Assembly (NCBI RefSeq): GCF_001866665.1
Contig: NZ_MLYO01000004.1
Span: 1-64,000 of the forward strand
Length of the DNA stretch: 64,000 nucleotides
Direction of reading: 5' to 3'
Source of the DNA: Streptomyces monashensis
Lineage (GTDB): Bacteria; Actinomycetota; Actinomycetes; Streptomycetales; Streptomycetaceae
The notes below the pieces were generated by a model. That model was not told where the DNA came from, searched no databases, and worked only from the letters and a program-made list of their open reading frames with translations. Shown here one piece after another: positions 1-8,351 of this stretch. How positions within the stretch are numbered: the stretch's first letter is position 1; each line of letters begins with the position of its first letter. Both the position numbers and the translations under genes were made by a program.

Positions 1-144
1 CCAACAAACCCCCCTCCGAGCGTTACCATCGCCCGCATCCAACAGGTCAACAGGTCGCTGGAGGCGTCGATGGAATTGGAGACGGAGCAGCTGATCAACG
101 AACTCCTCCACGGCCGTGGACCGGCCATGCGCAAGGCCTTGTAG
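1..144 (+). CDS. C-terminal end of an unidentified protein (5' end outside window)
   Basis: The frame is open from the first base and stops with TAG at 142-144, giving 47 residues that end GPAMRKAL. The stretch is helical and charged (LEASMELETEQLINELL), which looks like real protein. No family could be recognised from this fragment. It converges with the DUF3846 gene, with only 30 bases between the two stops. Confidence 0.45.
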   Translation, partial: PTNPPPSVTIARIQQVNRSLEASMELETEQLINELLHGRGPAMRKAL

Positions 145-174
145 AAGGTCGGTGCGCAGGATGCGCAGTACGCT

Positions 175-615
175 CTACCGGCCGGAGGCCACGTCCCGGG
201 CCGCGTAGGCGAGCAGTTCGCTGACGGCCGCCTCGTTCGAGGCGGGCGGCCGGGCCTTCCATGCCTTCAGTGTTTCCCGCACGGTCTGTGTCACCGTGCG
301 GGCGTGCTCCGCAAGGTCGTCGTCCAGTGCGGCCGCTTCCCCGTCCGGCGTGCGGCCCGTGATGACGACAGGTCCGTGCAGTGGGTACAGAGGCATGCCG
401 CGCCAGGCGCTCGCGAGCGCCCATGCGGCGACGTTCTGGTCGAGCCCGATCACCTGGCCCTCGCCGTGCACGTGCAGGAGGGCACGGTGGTGGTACACGG
501 CCTGGTCGACGGCTCCGGATGTTCCGACGTGCTGACGGATCACGGAGAGCGCATCGGCTTCAGAGAGGGTGAGTTCCGTGAGGGTGGTATCCGGGGCGAT
601 ACGCAGTGCTCTCAT
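175..615 (-). CDS. DUF3846-type small protein
   Basis: A protein of 146 residues that starts MRALRIAPDTTLTELTL. It shows the DUF3846 pattern of an Asn-containing helix followed by LHGPVVITGRTPDGEAA (about residues 85-100). The ATG at 613-615 is preceded by a strong AGGAGG. The function of the family is not established; members are common on actinobacterial plasmids and phages. It lies downstream of the DUF2637 gene on the same strand. The 139 bases between them are packed with TGCGCA hexamers, so regulation through those sites is possible. Confidence 0.6.
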   Translation of the reverse strand: MRALRIAPDTTLTELTLSEADALSVIRQHVGTSGAVDQAVYHHRALLHVHGEGQVIGLDQNVAAWALASAWRGMPLYPLHGPVVITGRTPDGEAAALDDDLAEHARTVTQTVRETLKAWKARPPASNEAAVSELLAYAARDVASGR

Positions 616-644
616 GGCGGTCCTCCTGGTCGCTCAGGGTCCGG

Positions 645-924
645 TGCGCAGGCCTGCGCAATGATCATTCTGGCTGCGCATTGGGGATCTGATCAGAGGC
701 TTTACGGATTGCGCATCGCCGGGCTTCCGATGCGCAACGGGTGTGCGCCACGCTCTACTGCTGGGTGTCGGCGTGATAGCGGGTGAGGGCGTGCCAGCGC
801 CGCTCGAAGTCGTCAGTCTGCTCGGTGACCTGCGCAGGGGTGATGGGCTTGTTGTACTGCGCAGTGATGCCGCGGGCTGCGCAGTCCTGCGCAACGGCGT
901 CCACCGCAGGGTTCTCATTGCGCA
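645..924. repeat. Cluster of ten palindromic TGCGCA hexamers
   Basis: TGCGCA occurs at 645, 655, 675, 710, 731, 831, 858, 878, 888 and 919. Five copies are in the gap between two genes and five in the 3' end of the DUF2637 gene. Two of them lie inside a perfect 10-bp inverted repeat (TTGCGCATCG at 709-718 and its complement at 728-737). At about 70% GC, roughly 0.1 such hexamers would be expected in 280 bases. Binding sites, iterons or a transcription terminator (709-737) are all possible. Confidence 0.5.
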
Positions 925-2647
925 CACGGTGCTCGGCCCAGACGCTGTAGATACGGAACCAGAGCGGGTACCGGCGCAACGTGGATGGGCTGACCGGCTT
1001 CCCTCCCCGGCCGTGCATGCCCTTCTCCGCGAGATAGGCCGACAGCTGCTCGGCGCCGGGTTCATCGCCGTGCTCGGCCTGGTAGTCCACCCAGGCCAGG
1101 AAGTAGCGGTCAACGACGGTGAGGTCGCCTCCCGCCGGGTCCGGGGGTGCAGGCTGCTCGTCGATGGGAGCGTTGACGCTCGGCCCGCGCTGCTCCTTGG
1201 CAGCGTGCGCACCCGCACTGGCAGTCTCCTGCTGAGTCTCCGGTGCCGGGCGGCGCGCGGTGGCCTGCTGCTCGCCAGGATCGGCGTCCGCCTCCTCCTT
1301 GACGGACGGCTCGGGTGCCGGTGCGCTGGTGCCGTACTCGCGTTCCCGGAATTCGGCGACGAAAGTCTCCACGTCAGCCCCGGTGACCGGCCGTCCGTCG
1401 GCGCCCGTGATGCCGTCACGCTGGTGCACGTACCGGGCGAGCGCGTCAGCGTCGGGGTACGCGCCGTACTGCTGCGCGTACGTCTGCCAGGCGTTGTAGA
1501 AGTAGTCACCCCAACCGTCGTCCGTGTCGTGCAGGGCTTGTGGTTGTGTCTCCCCCTCGGCAGGTGACGAGTGGCGCTGCTTGAGGAGTCGCAGCAGGGG
1601 TTCGAGTTGCTCGTCGGACAGTGGCCCGCCGGCCGCGGTGGCGATGCCGTACCGGTCTTGGAGCCACAGGGCGAACTGCGCCCTGGTGGGCTCGTATCCG
1701 AAGGCTGCCATCCAGTCCTGATAGGCATCGGCGAGGTGCTGAGCGTTCCCTTCGTCTTCTATGTCGTGCGGCTGCTCCAGGCGTTCAGCTCGTACTTGCT
1801 CCACCGGCTGGGGCTCCACGCCGCCGGCTTGCACCAGTTCCTTCTCCTGGTCGACGGCGGCCTCTAGTTCGGGGCTCTGGCGCTGCGTCGGAACCGGGGT
1901 CCGCTCGACGATGAACTGAATCGGCGGCTCATCAATGCCTGCGGCGGCCAATCCGGCCGGGGCCGTCTGGGCCAAGGGGACGCCGTAGCGGGCCAGGCGG
2001 AGCGGCATGAGCGACTCCACCGGGGCCTTCCTGCGCCAGGCTCGGCCGAAGCGGGAGCGCAAGCTCGCTTGATAGACGAGGCGTTCCTGCTCCAGCTTGA
2101 TGACCTGGTCGTAGGAGCGCAGCTCCCAGAGCTTCATTCGGCGCCATAGGAGGAACGTCGGGACGGGGGAGAGCAGCCAGCGAGTGATGCGGACGCCCTC
2201 CATGTGCTTGTCGGCCGTGATGTCCGCGATCCGGCCGACCGCGTGCCGGGCCGCCTCGACCGCGACCACAAACAGGATCGGGATCACCGCGTGCATCCCC
2301 ACGCCCAGCGGGTCCGGCCAGGCGGCCGCGCCGTTGAACGCGATCGTCGCCGCCGTCAGCAGCCACGCCGTCTGCCGCAGCAGCGGGAAGGGAATGCGTA
2401 TCCAGGTCAGCAGCAGATCCAGGGCCAGCAGGACACAGATACCCGCGTCGATGCCGACCGGGAACACATAGGAGAAGTTCCCGAAGCCCTTCTTGATGGC
2501 CAGCTCACGGACCGCCGCGTACGAGCCGGCGAAACCGATGCCGGCGATGATCAAGGCGCCGGACACCACCACGCCGATGAGGAGTCGGTGGGCCCGGGTG
2601 AGTACCGGTCGCGCACCGTTCCCTGCCGCAGTCACTTCTGTTGCCAC
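755..2647 (-). CDS. DUF2637 (SpdB-like) membrane protein, long form
   Basis: A protein of 630 residues starting at GTG (2645-2647) after a GGGAG Shine-Dalgarno. Residues 20-140 hold about four membrane segments (LLIGVVVSGALIIAGIGFAG, then VGIDAGICVLLALDLLLTW and others). They include the DUF2637 signature FAGSYAAVRELA and, just after the membrane part, SPVPTFLLWRRMKLWE. The remaining 400 residues are hydrophilic, rich in E and Q, with repeated YxxW helices (YQDWMAAFGYEPTRAQFALW; YNAWQTYAQQYG; YFLAWVDYQAEHG), suggesting three copies of a small domain. Related Spd proteins help Streptomyces plasmids spread between mycelial compartments. A second, shorter DUF2637 protein lies at 9912-11081. Confidence 0.75.
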   Translation of the reverse strand: MATEVTAAGNGARPVLTRAHRLLIGVVVSGALIIAGIGFAGSYAAVRELAIKKGFGNFSYVFPVGIDAGICVLLALDLLLTWIRIPFPLLRQTAWLLTAATIAFNGAAAWPDPLGVGMHAVIPILFVVAVEAARHAVGRIADITADKHMEGVRITRWLLSPVPTFLLWRRMKLWELRSYDQVIKLEQERLVYQASLRSRFGRAWRRKAPVESLMPLRLARYGVPLAQTAPAGLAAAGIDEPPIQFIVERTPVPTQRQSPELEAAVDQEKELVQAGGVEPQPVEQVRAERLEQPHDIEDEGNAQHLADAYQDWMAAFGYEPTRAQFALWLQDRYGIATAAGGPLSDEQLEPLLRLLKQRHSSPAEGETQPQALHDTDDGWGDYFYNAWQTYAQQYGAYPDADALARYVHQRDGITGADGRPVTGADVETFVAEFREREYGTSAPAPEPSVKEEADADPGEQQATARRPAPETQQETASAGAHAAKEQRGPSVNAPIDEQPAPPDPAGGDLTVVDRYFLAWVDYQAEHGDEPGAEQLSAYLAEKGMHGRGGKPVSPSTLRRYPLWFRIYSVWAEHRVRNENPAVDAVAQDCAARGITAQYNKPITPAQVTEQTDDFERRWHALTRYHADTQQ

Positions 2648-2883
2648 TCCCCTGACGCGTCGCTTTCTGATCAGGCCTCACACTTCCACGGTTCGCCGTG
2701 CGATGGAGGTGCTTAGCGCGTGCTTGCGGAGAATCGTCAGCGAAAAGTGATCACATGGGAGTGTCTGGGGCCCTTCCTGTCATCCTTCCGAAGCTCTTCA
2801 AGATCACCTACCCAGTAGGGTTGCCTGCACTAAAGGAACGTTCCCGACACTTCGAGCGACTTGCTTCATCTCGGACCCTTCGA

Positions 2884-2912
2884 GGTGGGTGATTGCGGCG
2901 CAATCACCCACC
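2884..2912. promoter_or_regulatory. parS-like site 1, upstream of parB
   Basis: The core GATTGCGGCGCAATC (2891-2905) sits at the centre of a longer palindrome, GGTGGGT on the left and ACCCACC on the right. It lies 72 bases before the parB start. The same 15-bp core recurs four more times around parAB, which is the pattern of a plasmid centromere. It differs from the chromosomal parS consensus. Confidence 0.7.
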
Positions 2913-2983
2913 ACGGCCTCGATCCGCGGTCTCGGGTCGATAAGCTCGCGTCGCGTCAGATACAGCACCCCACGGAGAAGCCC

Positions 2984-4138
2984 ATGCCGAACAAACCTGG
3001 CCTCACGCGAGACCTCGCCGCCGAGAGGGCAGCGCGTAAGGCTGCCAGTCAACAGGCTCGTCTTGTGCCGCAGGGGTTGCCGACGGTGCGACCGGAGCAG
3101 CTGATGTCCAGTCCTGAGAACGGGCGCAAGAAGCTCCTGAAGATCGATGAGCTGGCGGACACCCTTCGCACTGACGGTATGAACACCGCGATGACGGTCA
3201 TCCCGCCAGACGTCTATGTGGAGCTCTACCCACAGCACAGGGAGGCCGTCGAAGCACGCGTTGCTGAAGGCGTCCTCTTTGTCGTCCATCACGGTCACCG
3301 GCGGTTGGCTGCGGCCCTGAAGGCCGGCTTGACCGAGGTTCCCATCTTGGTTCGCCGCGAGGTACCGAGTCTGCGCATCGCCGCGATCCAGGAAAACCTC
3401 CAACGAATGGGCCTCAATCCCATCGAGGAGGCGCTGGAGTTCCAGGGAGCCCTCGACGAGAAGGATAGGACGGGAAAGGGCCTATCGCAGCGCGAGCTCG
3501 CTAAGCGCGTCGGCTGTTCCCAGACCTATGTCTCTCATCGCATCGCCCTGCTCCGTCTTGTCCCGGCCTTGCAGCAGGCGGTCATTGACCACTGGCTCAA
3601 GGAGCAGCAGCTGCTGGAGGCTCCCGAGGGCCCGAGCAACTCGGAAGCACGGCTGCTGCTGCCCGTGCGCGAGGCAGCGATCGTCTACTCCCGGCTGCGG
3701 CCTGACATGCAGGAAGCATTCATGGGAGGAGAGCTCAGCTCAGCGGACGCGGCCGAGGTCAGCAAGCTTCCCGCAGAACAACAAGCCATCCCCGCGAACG
3801 ATGGCGTTGGTGATTGCGGCGCAATCACCACCAGGGAGCCGGAGACCGCGCCTCTGCCAGAACCCCGGGCCAGCGAGCCTCCACAGGCGACGGCCGCGCC
3901 GACGGCGCCTCAGGCTCAACCAACCGCTTCCGGGCCTCGAGTACCTCAACCCAGCACGAACACAGAGACCAGCACAGCGCCAGCCCCGGAGCCAGCCACC
4001 GCAAGCACCTCGGTGGCCACTGCAGAGGAACCACGCGGCGTGATCGTGGTGCGAAGCGTCGAGGATCTGGCTCTCAGCATCGCGGACCTCCTGGATGAGC
4101 CAGAAATCGAACAGCTGAAGGCGCTTCTCTCCGCCTGA
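2984..4138 (+). CDS. parB: ParB-family centromere-binding partition protein
   Basis: A protein of 384 residues; the chosen ATG (2984) follows GGAGAAG. The N-terminal ParB/Srx-type domain shows HHGHRRLAAALKAG and then IAAIQENLQRMGLNPIEEAL, the standard ParB motifs. A helix-turn-helix follows (GLSQRELAKRVGCSQTYVSH). A low-complexity Pro/Ala/Thr linker leads to a short acidic C-terminus (SIADLLDEPEIEQLKALL), probably for dimerisation. ParB proteins bind parS and, with ParA, segregate low-copy replicons. One copy of the putative parS core lies inside this gene (3812-3826), just after the conserved domains. parA follows after about 300 bases with two more sites between. Confidence 0.9.
   Translation: MPNKPGLTRDLAAERAARKAASQQARLVPQGLPTVRPEQLMSSPENGRKKLLKIDELADTLRTDGMNTAMTVIPPDVYVELYPQHREAVEARVAEGVLFVVHHGHRRLAAALKAGLTEVPILVRREVPSLRIAAIQENLQRMGLNPIEEALEFQGALDEKDRTGKGLSQRELAKRVGCSQTYVSHRIALLRLVPALQQAVIDHWLKEQQLLEAPEGPSNSEARLLLPVREAAIVYSRLRPDMQEAFMGGELSSADAAEVSKLPAEQQAIPANDGVGDCGAITTREPETAPLPEPRASEPPQATAAPTAPQAQPTASGPRVPQPSTNTETSTAPAPEPATASTSVATAEEPRGVIVVRSVEDLALSIADLLDEPEIEQLKALLSA
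3812..3826. promoter_or_regulatory. parS-like site 2, inside parB
   Basis: GATTGCGGCGCAATC, flanked by GGT and ACC, so the palindrome extends to 21 bases. It lies within the parB coding region at the start of the low-complexity linker, where it costs little to the protein. Confidence 0.65.
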
Positions 4139-4279
4139 CCCGTGGGCTCACTGTCGCCTCACCTGCTCCTCGCGGTGGGGCGACTAGTTTTTACGCCGCC
4201 TCGCCCTGTAACCTGCGCCCCGGTACAGCAACGTCTTCAGGGCCTGCCGCCACAGCATGGTGCTGGCCCTGAGAGATCT

Positions 4280-4294
4280 GATTGCGGCGCAATC
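4280..4294. promoter_or_regulatory. parS-like site 3, between parB and parA
   Basis: The same 15-bp core, here flanked by CT and AG (CTGATTGC...GCAATCAG). It lies 166 bases upstream of the parA start. Confidence 0.65.
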
Positions 4295-4412
4295 AGCTCG
4301 CGCTATCGACAGCCCACCTCGTGCACCGAGGAAGACGCCGCCACACCGGTGGCAACCCACAAATCCGTGCTCGCCACATGGCTCATGGCGCGCGAACTCT
4401 GGCTGTTCAACT

Positions 4413-4427
4413 GATTGCGCCGCAATC
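4413..4427. promoter_or_regulatory. parS-like site 4, just upstream of parA
   Basis: GATTGCGCCGCAATC, the core with its single central base in the opposite orientation. It ends 18 bases before the parA ATG, immediately before the GGAGG ribosome-binding site. ParB bound here could also repress parA. Confidence 0.65.
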
Positions 4428-4445
4428 ATTCGTGGAGGCTCACTC

Positions 4446-5345
4446 ATGACATCGTCCCGCAACCGCAGCACCACTGAAGCGAGTCGCATCGCCCGCGTCC
4501 TGGCCCTCACGAACCAGAGCGGCGGCGCCGGCAAGACGACATCGGCAGTCAACATCGGAGCCTGCGCGGCCGACCTCGGCTTCACCACGCTCGTCATCGA
4601 CGCCGACGCTCAGTGCGACGCGTCGGCTGCCTGCGGCTACGACAACCCGGACGACATTCCCAACCAGGCCAACCTCTACGACGTCCTCACGGGAGTCGCC
4701 AAAATCGATGAAGCCGTCGTGCAGGCCATGGCCGGACCCTACGGTGGGGACGACACAAAGCCGATCCCTAACCTGTTTGTCGTCCTCGGCTCCGGCTCCC
4801 TCGAAGAAGCAGAGCAGCTACTCGCCCCCAAGACCGGCCGGGAGTTCTGGCTCAGGACTCAGATCGACCGGCTCCGTGACACGTACGATCTCATCCTGAT
4901 CGACTGCCCGGGCAACCTCGGCCTGATCGTCGTCAACGCGATTGTCGCTGCCGATGACGTTGTGGCCTGCGTGAAGCCAGGGTGGAAGGAACTGCGAGCT
5001 CTTACGCGCATGGAAGCGAAGATCGACGAGATCAGCGCGACGTTCTCAGCTATGGGTGCGCACGCGGAGCTGGCCAACATCCTCATCGTTGACTGCCCGA
5101 CCACTCGGAACCAGGGCGCCGTGTATGACGACAGTCAGCAGCAGGCTAAGGAGGCTTATGAGGAACTCGTCCTCCCGACGGTCCGCAGGAGCCCGCGCAT
5201 CCCTGAGGCCTATGCCGCGCAGAAGGTGTTGCGCTACTACGACCCGGTGACAGAGAACCCCTCCAAGCTCAAGCCGGAGACTGCCCTGTCGGCCACCGAC
5301 GACTACTACCTGGTGACGCAGGCGCTGGGATTCACCCGTCGGTGA
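4446..5345 (+). CDS. parA: ParA-family partition ATPase
   Basis: A protein of 299 residues; the ATG at 4446 is preceded by GTGGAGGCTC. The P-loop is NQSGGAGKTTSAVNIG (residues 23-38). Next come the A' strand LVIDADAQCDAS and Walker B LILIDCPGNLGLIVV. The usual signature lysine of the deviant Walker motif (KGG) is Ser here (SGGAGKT), although the second, catalytic-loop Lys is intact. The C-terminal half shows the usual ParA features (a switch II-like VVACVKPGWKEL region). It should act with ParB and the five palindromic sites as a type Ia/Ib segregation ATPase. Confidence 0.88.
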   Translation: MTSSRNRSTTEASRIARVLALTNQSGGAGKTTSAVNIGACAADLGFTTLVIDADAQCDASAACGYDNPDDIPNQANLYDVLTGVAKIDEAVVQAMAGPYGGDDTKPIPNLFVVLGSGSLEEAEQLLAPKTGREFWLRTQIDRLRDTYDLILIDCPGNLGLIVVNAIVAADDVVACVKPGWKELRALTRMEAKIDEISATFSAMGAHAELANILIVDCPTTRNQGAVYDDSQQQAKEAYEELVLPTVRRSPRIPEAYAAQKVLRYYDPVTENPSKLKPETALSATDDYYLVTQALGFTRR

Positions 5346-5355
5346 GCGGTCGTGT

Positions 5356-5370
5356 GATTGCGGCGCAATC
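5356..5370. promoter_or_regulatory. parS-like site 5, downstream of parA
   Basis: GATTGCGGCGCAATC with flanking GT/AC, 10 bases after the parA stop codon. It closes the set of five sites that brackets parAB from both sides. Confidence 0.65.
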
Positions 5371-5485
5371 ACCGGTACGAGGCCCTGTGCGGTATCACGA
5401 TTACCGTGCAGGGCCCGGTGCGTAAGCGGGCGTCTCGTTGCGCCGATGGCGATACTCGGGGCCGAGACTCTGTCTTGCCCGCGTG

Positions 5486-6213
5486 CTACCAAGGCGGCGT
5501 GGGCTTGCCCTCCGGGTCGAGCCCGTACGGCCATCTCTGCTGGGGACACCCCTGTCGATCGGCGCCATCGAACGTCCACGGCGCTTCGGTGCTGCCAGCG
5601 TCAGCTGCCTGCTTGTACAGGGCGTCGGCGGCCGGCAAGTCCCCGGCCTTCTCACGCATCCGCGCCAAATGCAGCAGGGCGTAGGTGTCACCGCTCACGA
5701 GCACTGTCTGTAAGTTGCATCTGCGGCCACCAGGTCCCCGGCTCTCTCACGCATCATGCCCACTGAGACCAGAGCGTCGGGGTCACCGCGCTCAGCGGCT
5801 TCCCGGTACAAGGATTCGGCACCGTCTGGATCCCCGGCCTCGTAGTGCATCCACGCAAGGCTCAGCAGGGCCGAGCTGTCACCATCATCCGCGGCCCGCC
5901 GGTAGTGAGCGGCGGCACCCTCTCGATCCGCCACCCGTTCTTGTATCCGTGCCAAACCGGAGAAAGCGAGTGCCTCACCGGCATCAGCGGACTTGCGGTA
6001 CCAGGGCTCAGCACGCCCAGGTTGTCTGTGCATCTCCCACATCTGCGCCAAGTGCAACGTGGCGCGGGCATCGCCAGCATCGACGGCCTGTAGATAGATG
6101 GCCTCCGCGCCGTCACGGTGGTGCCAGGGACGCGCTGGGTGCTGCTCCTCTGCCGACTGACGGGTCTTGATCTCGTGGATCTCGTTCGCGAACTTGGTGA
6201 TGCCGGGGATCAC
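5486..6213 (-). pseudogene. Sel1/TPR-type repeat protein, frameshifted
   Basis: A GTG start at 6213 opens a frame of 172 residues with consecutive 24-residue helical repeats (GDARATLHLAQMWEMHRQPGRA, AGEALAFSGLARIQERVADR and so on). It then runs into a stop at 5695, right after AADATYRQ. The next frame continues the pattern without a gap (SGDTYALLHLARMREKAGDL) and ends ...GLDPEGKPTPPW at 5486. A single frameshift near 5700 therefore splits one gene, unless it is a sequencing error. The start overlaps the stop of the upstream 71-residue gene by GTGA, so the two are coupled. TPR proteins of this kind are frequent on Streptomyces plasmids, with unknown partners. Confidence 0.65.
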
Positions 6214-6425
6214 GGTCGTTGAGTGATGGCCTGGGGGCTGGGGGCTACAAGGCCGGTGCGTCCGGACTCATCGAGCCAGCGCTGAGCGTGCGCTCGGTCG
6301 TGAGCACCGGCCATCTGTGCGAGGCCCTCGTCTGTAGTCACGTAGACGGTCCACGTCGTACCGTCGGCTTCGCCTTCGGCTTGGGCTGCCGTGATCTGAC
6401 TGGTGAGCCAGCCGGGCAGGGGCAT
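6210..6425 (-). CDS. Small hypothetical protein (71 aa) coupled to the repeat protein
   Basis: ATG at 6423-6425 with GGAGA eight bases upstream. The product (MPLPGWLTSQITAAQAEGEA...) is soluble and unrecognised; its centre TTWTVYVTTDEGLAQMAGAHDRAHAQRWLDE resembles a compact alpha/beta fold. The stop overlaps the downstream GTG start by four bases, which argues that it is expressed. Confidence 0.55.
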   Translation of the reverse strand: MPLPGWLTSQITAAQAEGEADGTTWTVYVTTDEGLAQMAGAHDRAHAQRWLDESGRTGLVAPSPQAITQRP

Positions 6426-6458
6426 GTTGTTCTCCGAGGCTTTGGTGGGTCAACCGGG

Positions 6459-6735
6459 TCAAGGGGTGCGGATGTCTAAGACGAAGGGGGTACCGCGGGC
6501 GTCCTTCGGCAGATGCAGGACCCAACACCAGCACAGCTCGCCGCCCGGGTACAGGCCCTCGGACGACCAGCCACCCTCGCCCTTGCAGTCGGGCAGTTCT
6601 TGCGGGGCCTGGGGGAGATGCGACTCTCGTGGAGTCGGTCAGCTCCCAGGAGCCGGCCGCGAGCGCGAGGGCGGCCGCCGCAGTGACCGTGACTGGAACG
6701 GTTGCGGCCAGCAGCAAAGCGGTTCGGGCCCGCAC
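6459..6735 (-). pseudogene. Small secreted or membrane-anchored protein, probably frameshifted
   Basis: A GTG start at 6735 gives MRARTALLLAATVPVTVTAA, a clear signal or anchor segment, then GSWELTDSTRV. After the run CCCCCAGGCC near 6615 the reading continues more naturally in another frame: PQELPDCKGEGGWSSEGLYP, then a Cys/Trp-rich stretch, ending VLDIRTP with TGA at 6459. The switch of frame next to a C run suggests a one-base indel. The product is not recognised. Confidence 0.4.
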
Positions 6736-6875
6736 TCAGGCGAGCAGGATGGGGCAGTTGAGGGCGCCGGTCACTTAGGGCTCACCGGCGGCGGAGCTTG
6801 TGTTCTGTGGTGTGGACCGGCCGGCGGCCCCGCTCTCCTGGTCGGGGAGCGCGGGCCGCGGTTGCAGCACGGCGG

Positions 6876-7205
6876 TTACACGCCGGGCTTCGGCGGCAGC
6901 GAGGCCTCGTCCTCGTCGGCGAGACGCAGGTACATGGCCTTGTCAGCGTAGGTTGGGTCGTGGCGGGCAAGTTCGCCGAAGAGGTTGGCCAGGACGTGAA
7001 GCTGCTCGTTCGGGCCCTCGCTCGGGTCCGGCTTGGGGTAGCGGCGCTGAACGATCTGAAGCAGGAACCAGTGACCTGCCGCGACGGTGCCGATCGCGAC
7101 ACCTCCGGCGATGGGGCTGATGGCCAGGGTGACGCCCAGGACGACTCCAAGGGCGCCGTAGATCGCAAGGGCCTTGGCCTTGCCGGTGTTGAGAATGTCC
7201 TTCAA
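6876..7205 (-). CDS. Small membrane protein (109 aa), TTG start
   Basis: The frame can be opened up to 7319, but the best ribosome-binding site (GAGGAGGGCGA) precedes a TTG at 7205. That gives a 109-residue protein, LKDILNTGKAKALAIYGALG. One or two membrane segments follow (ALAIYGALGVVLGVTLAISP and GGVAIGTVAAGHWFLLQIV). The soluble C-terminus ends PPKPGV. It is not recognised. Its neighbours on the same strand are also membrane proteins, so a role in the plasmid's transfer or envelope functions is plausible. Confidence 0.55.
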   Translation of the reverse strand: MKDILNTGKAKALAIYGALGVVLGVTLAISPIAGGVAIGTVAAGHWFLLQIVQRRYPKPDPSEGPNEQLHVLANLFGELARHDPTYADKAMYLRLADEDEASLPPKPGV

Positions 7206-7393
7206 ATCGCCCTCCTCAGCGGTGTGTTGGGGGGAGCATTCCACGTGTCGACGGAGACTGCCTGCCGACTCAGAAACTACTTTCCGTAGTTGGGCGGCCA
7301 GTACACTCAAGATCAACATCCCCTATCGATAGGATCGGGCATCTTCGGGCAAAAGCCTCTGGTAGGAGGTAGGTAGGTGGGTCCTACCAGGGA

Positions 7394-8350
7394 TCAGGCA
7401 GAATCGGAGGGCGGGGGAGAGGGGTTCGAAGGCCCCGCTGTGGGCCTGCCGTTCGGATACAGGATGTAACCGGATGCCCCGATCGGCATCTTTGCTGGAA
7501 TGGGCTCGGGGACGTTCAGCCACTTCTCGAACTCCCGGGCGTTGACGCCTTCCTTGACGCTCTGGGAGCCGTCCGGCGTCTTCAGCTTGACGCTGTCCTT
7601 GGTCGGGACACCGACGGCGTGGAGGGCCGTCCGCACGCCGCTGACGCTTCCCTCGGAGAGGGCCCCCAGCTTGCTCAGGGGCTCGATCAAGTCGGCCAGA
7701 TGCACTCCATTGCGGGAGCCGATCCCGCGTCGGACCGTGTCCACAACGGCGGCCGTGCGGTCGACGGGTTCCGGCTCGGCCTTCTCCGCCGGTTTCTCCT
7801 CGGGCGCCATCAGCGCAGGATTGATCTCGTCCCGCAGTTTCGGCGCCGGGTCCAAGACGTGAGGCCAGCGGCCCTGTACCCAGAACACCAGGGCGAGCAC
7901 TCCCCCGACGACGATGATCACCACGCCCCCGGCGAACCGCGTCAGGACTCCGACGGCGACTGAAACGGCGAAGGCAGCGAGCCAGCGGCGGCGCACGGCC
8001 TTTTTCAGGGTGTCGTTCAAGTCGTCTTCGGTGAACGGTAGTGGATTGAACTCCTCGGCCCGGAAGGTGTCGCGCAGCTCGCGGGCCTCGATAATCCGTT
8101 CCCGGATCTTGTCGCGCTTCTTGGGGTTGGCGTCCTCCTCAGCCTGCGCGTACGCCGCTTCCAGTTCCTTGACGGTCGCCTCGGCGTCGTGCACCCGCTG
8201 GGACCGGCGGTTGAACCACGCTACGTACTGCGCGTTCAGCCACCTCGCGTGAAGCCACCGGTTGGACAGGTCGCAGCCGTCCCACCACCGGCCGAACTCG
8301 CGGCCGGTGTGGAAAGCGCCCCGGATGATCGCGAAACGCTTGTCGGTCAT
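7394..8350 (-). CDS. Coiled-coil membrane protein, transfer-type operon
   Basis: A protein of 318 residues (MTDKRFAIIRGAFHTGREFG). Residues 50-110 are a charged coiled coil (VHDAEATVKELEAAYAQAEE). Two membrane segments follow (WLAAFAVSVAVGVLTRFAGG, GVVIIVVGGVLALVFWV), then a soluble part with a compact domain (LSKLGALSEGSVSGVRTALH) and a Pro/Ser tail. It is the last of four tightly packed genes (9816 to 7394); its ATG lies two bases after the previous stop. The arrangement resembles accessory membrane genes of actinobacterial conjugative elements. No FtsK/TraB-type pump is present in the window, so the transfer role is inferred only from context. Confidence 0.65.
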   Translation of the reverse strand: MTDKRFAIIRGAFHTGREFGRWWDGCDLSNRWLHARWLNAQYVAWFNRRSQRVHDAEATVKELEAAYAQAEEDANPKKRDKIRERIIEARELRDTFRAEEFNPLPFTEDDLNDTLKKAVRRRWLAAFAVSVAVGVLTRFAGGVVIIVVGGVLALVFWVQGRWPHVLDPAPKLRDEINPALMAPEEKPAEKAEPEPVDRTAAVVDTVRRGIGSRNGVHLADLIEPLSKLGALSEGSVSGVRTALHAVGVPTKDSVKLKTPDGSQSVKEGVNAREFEKWLNVPEPIPAKMPIGASGYILYPNGRPTAGPSNPSPPPSDSA

Positions 8351-8351
8351 G

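Noticed and set aside
634..1728. Long frame opposite and overlapping the DUF2637 gene
   Set aside because: It is Ser/Thr/Arg-rich with no motif and lies in the shadow of a gene with clear membrane segments and a good ribosome-binding site.
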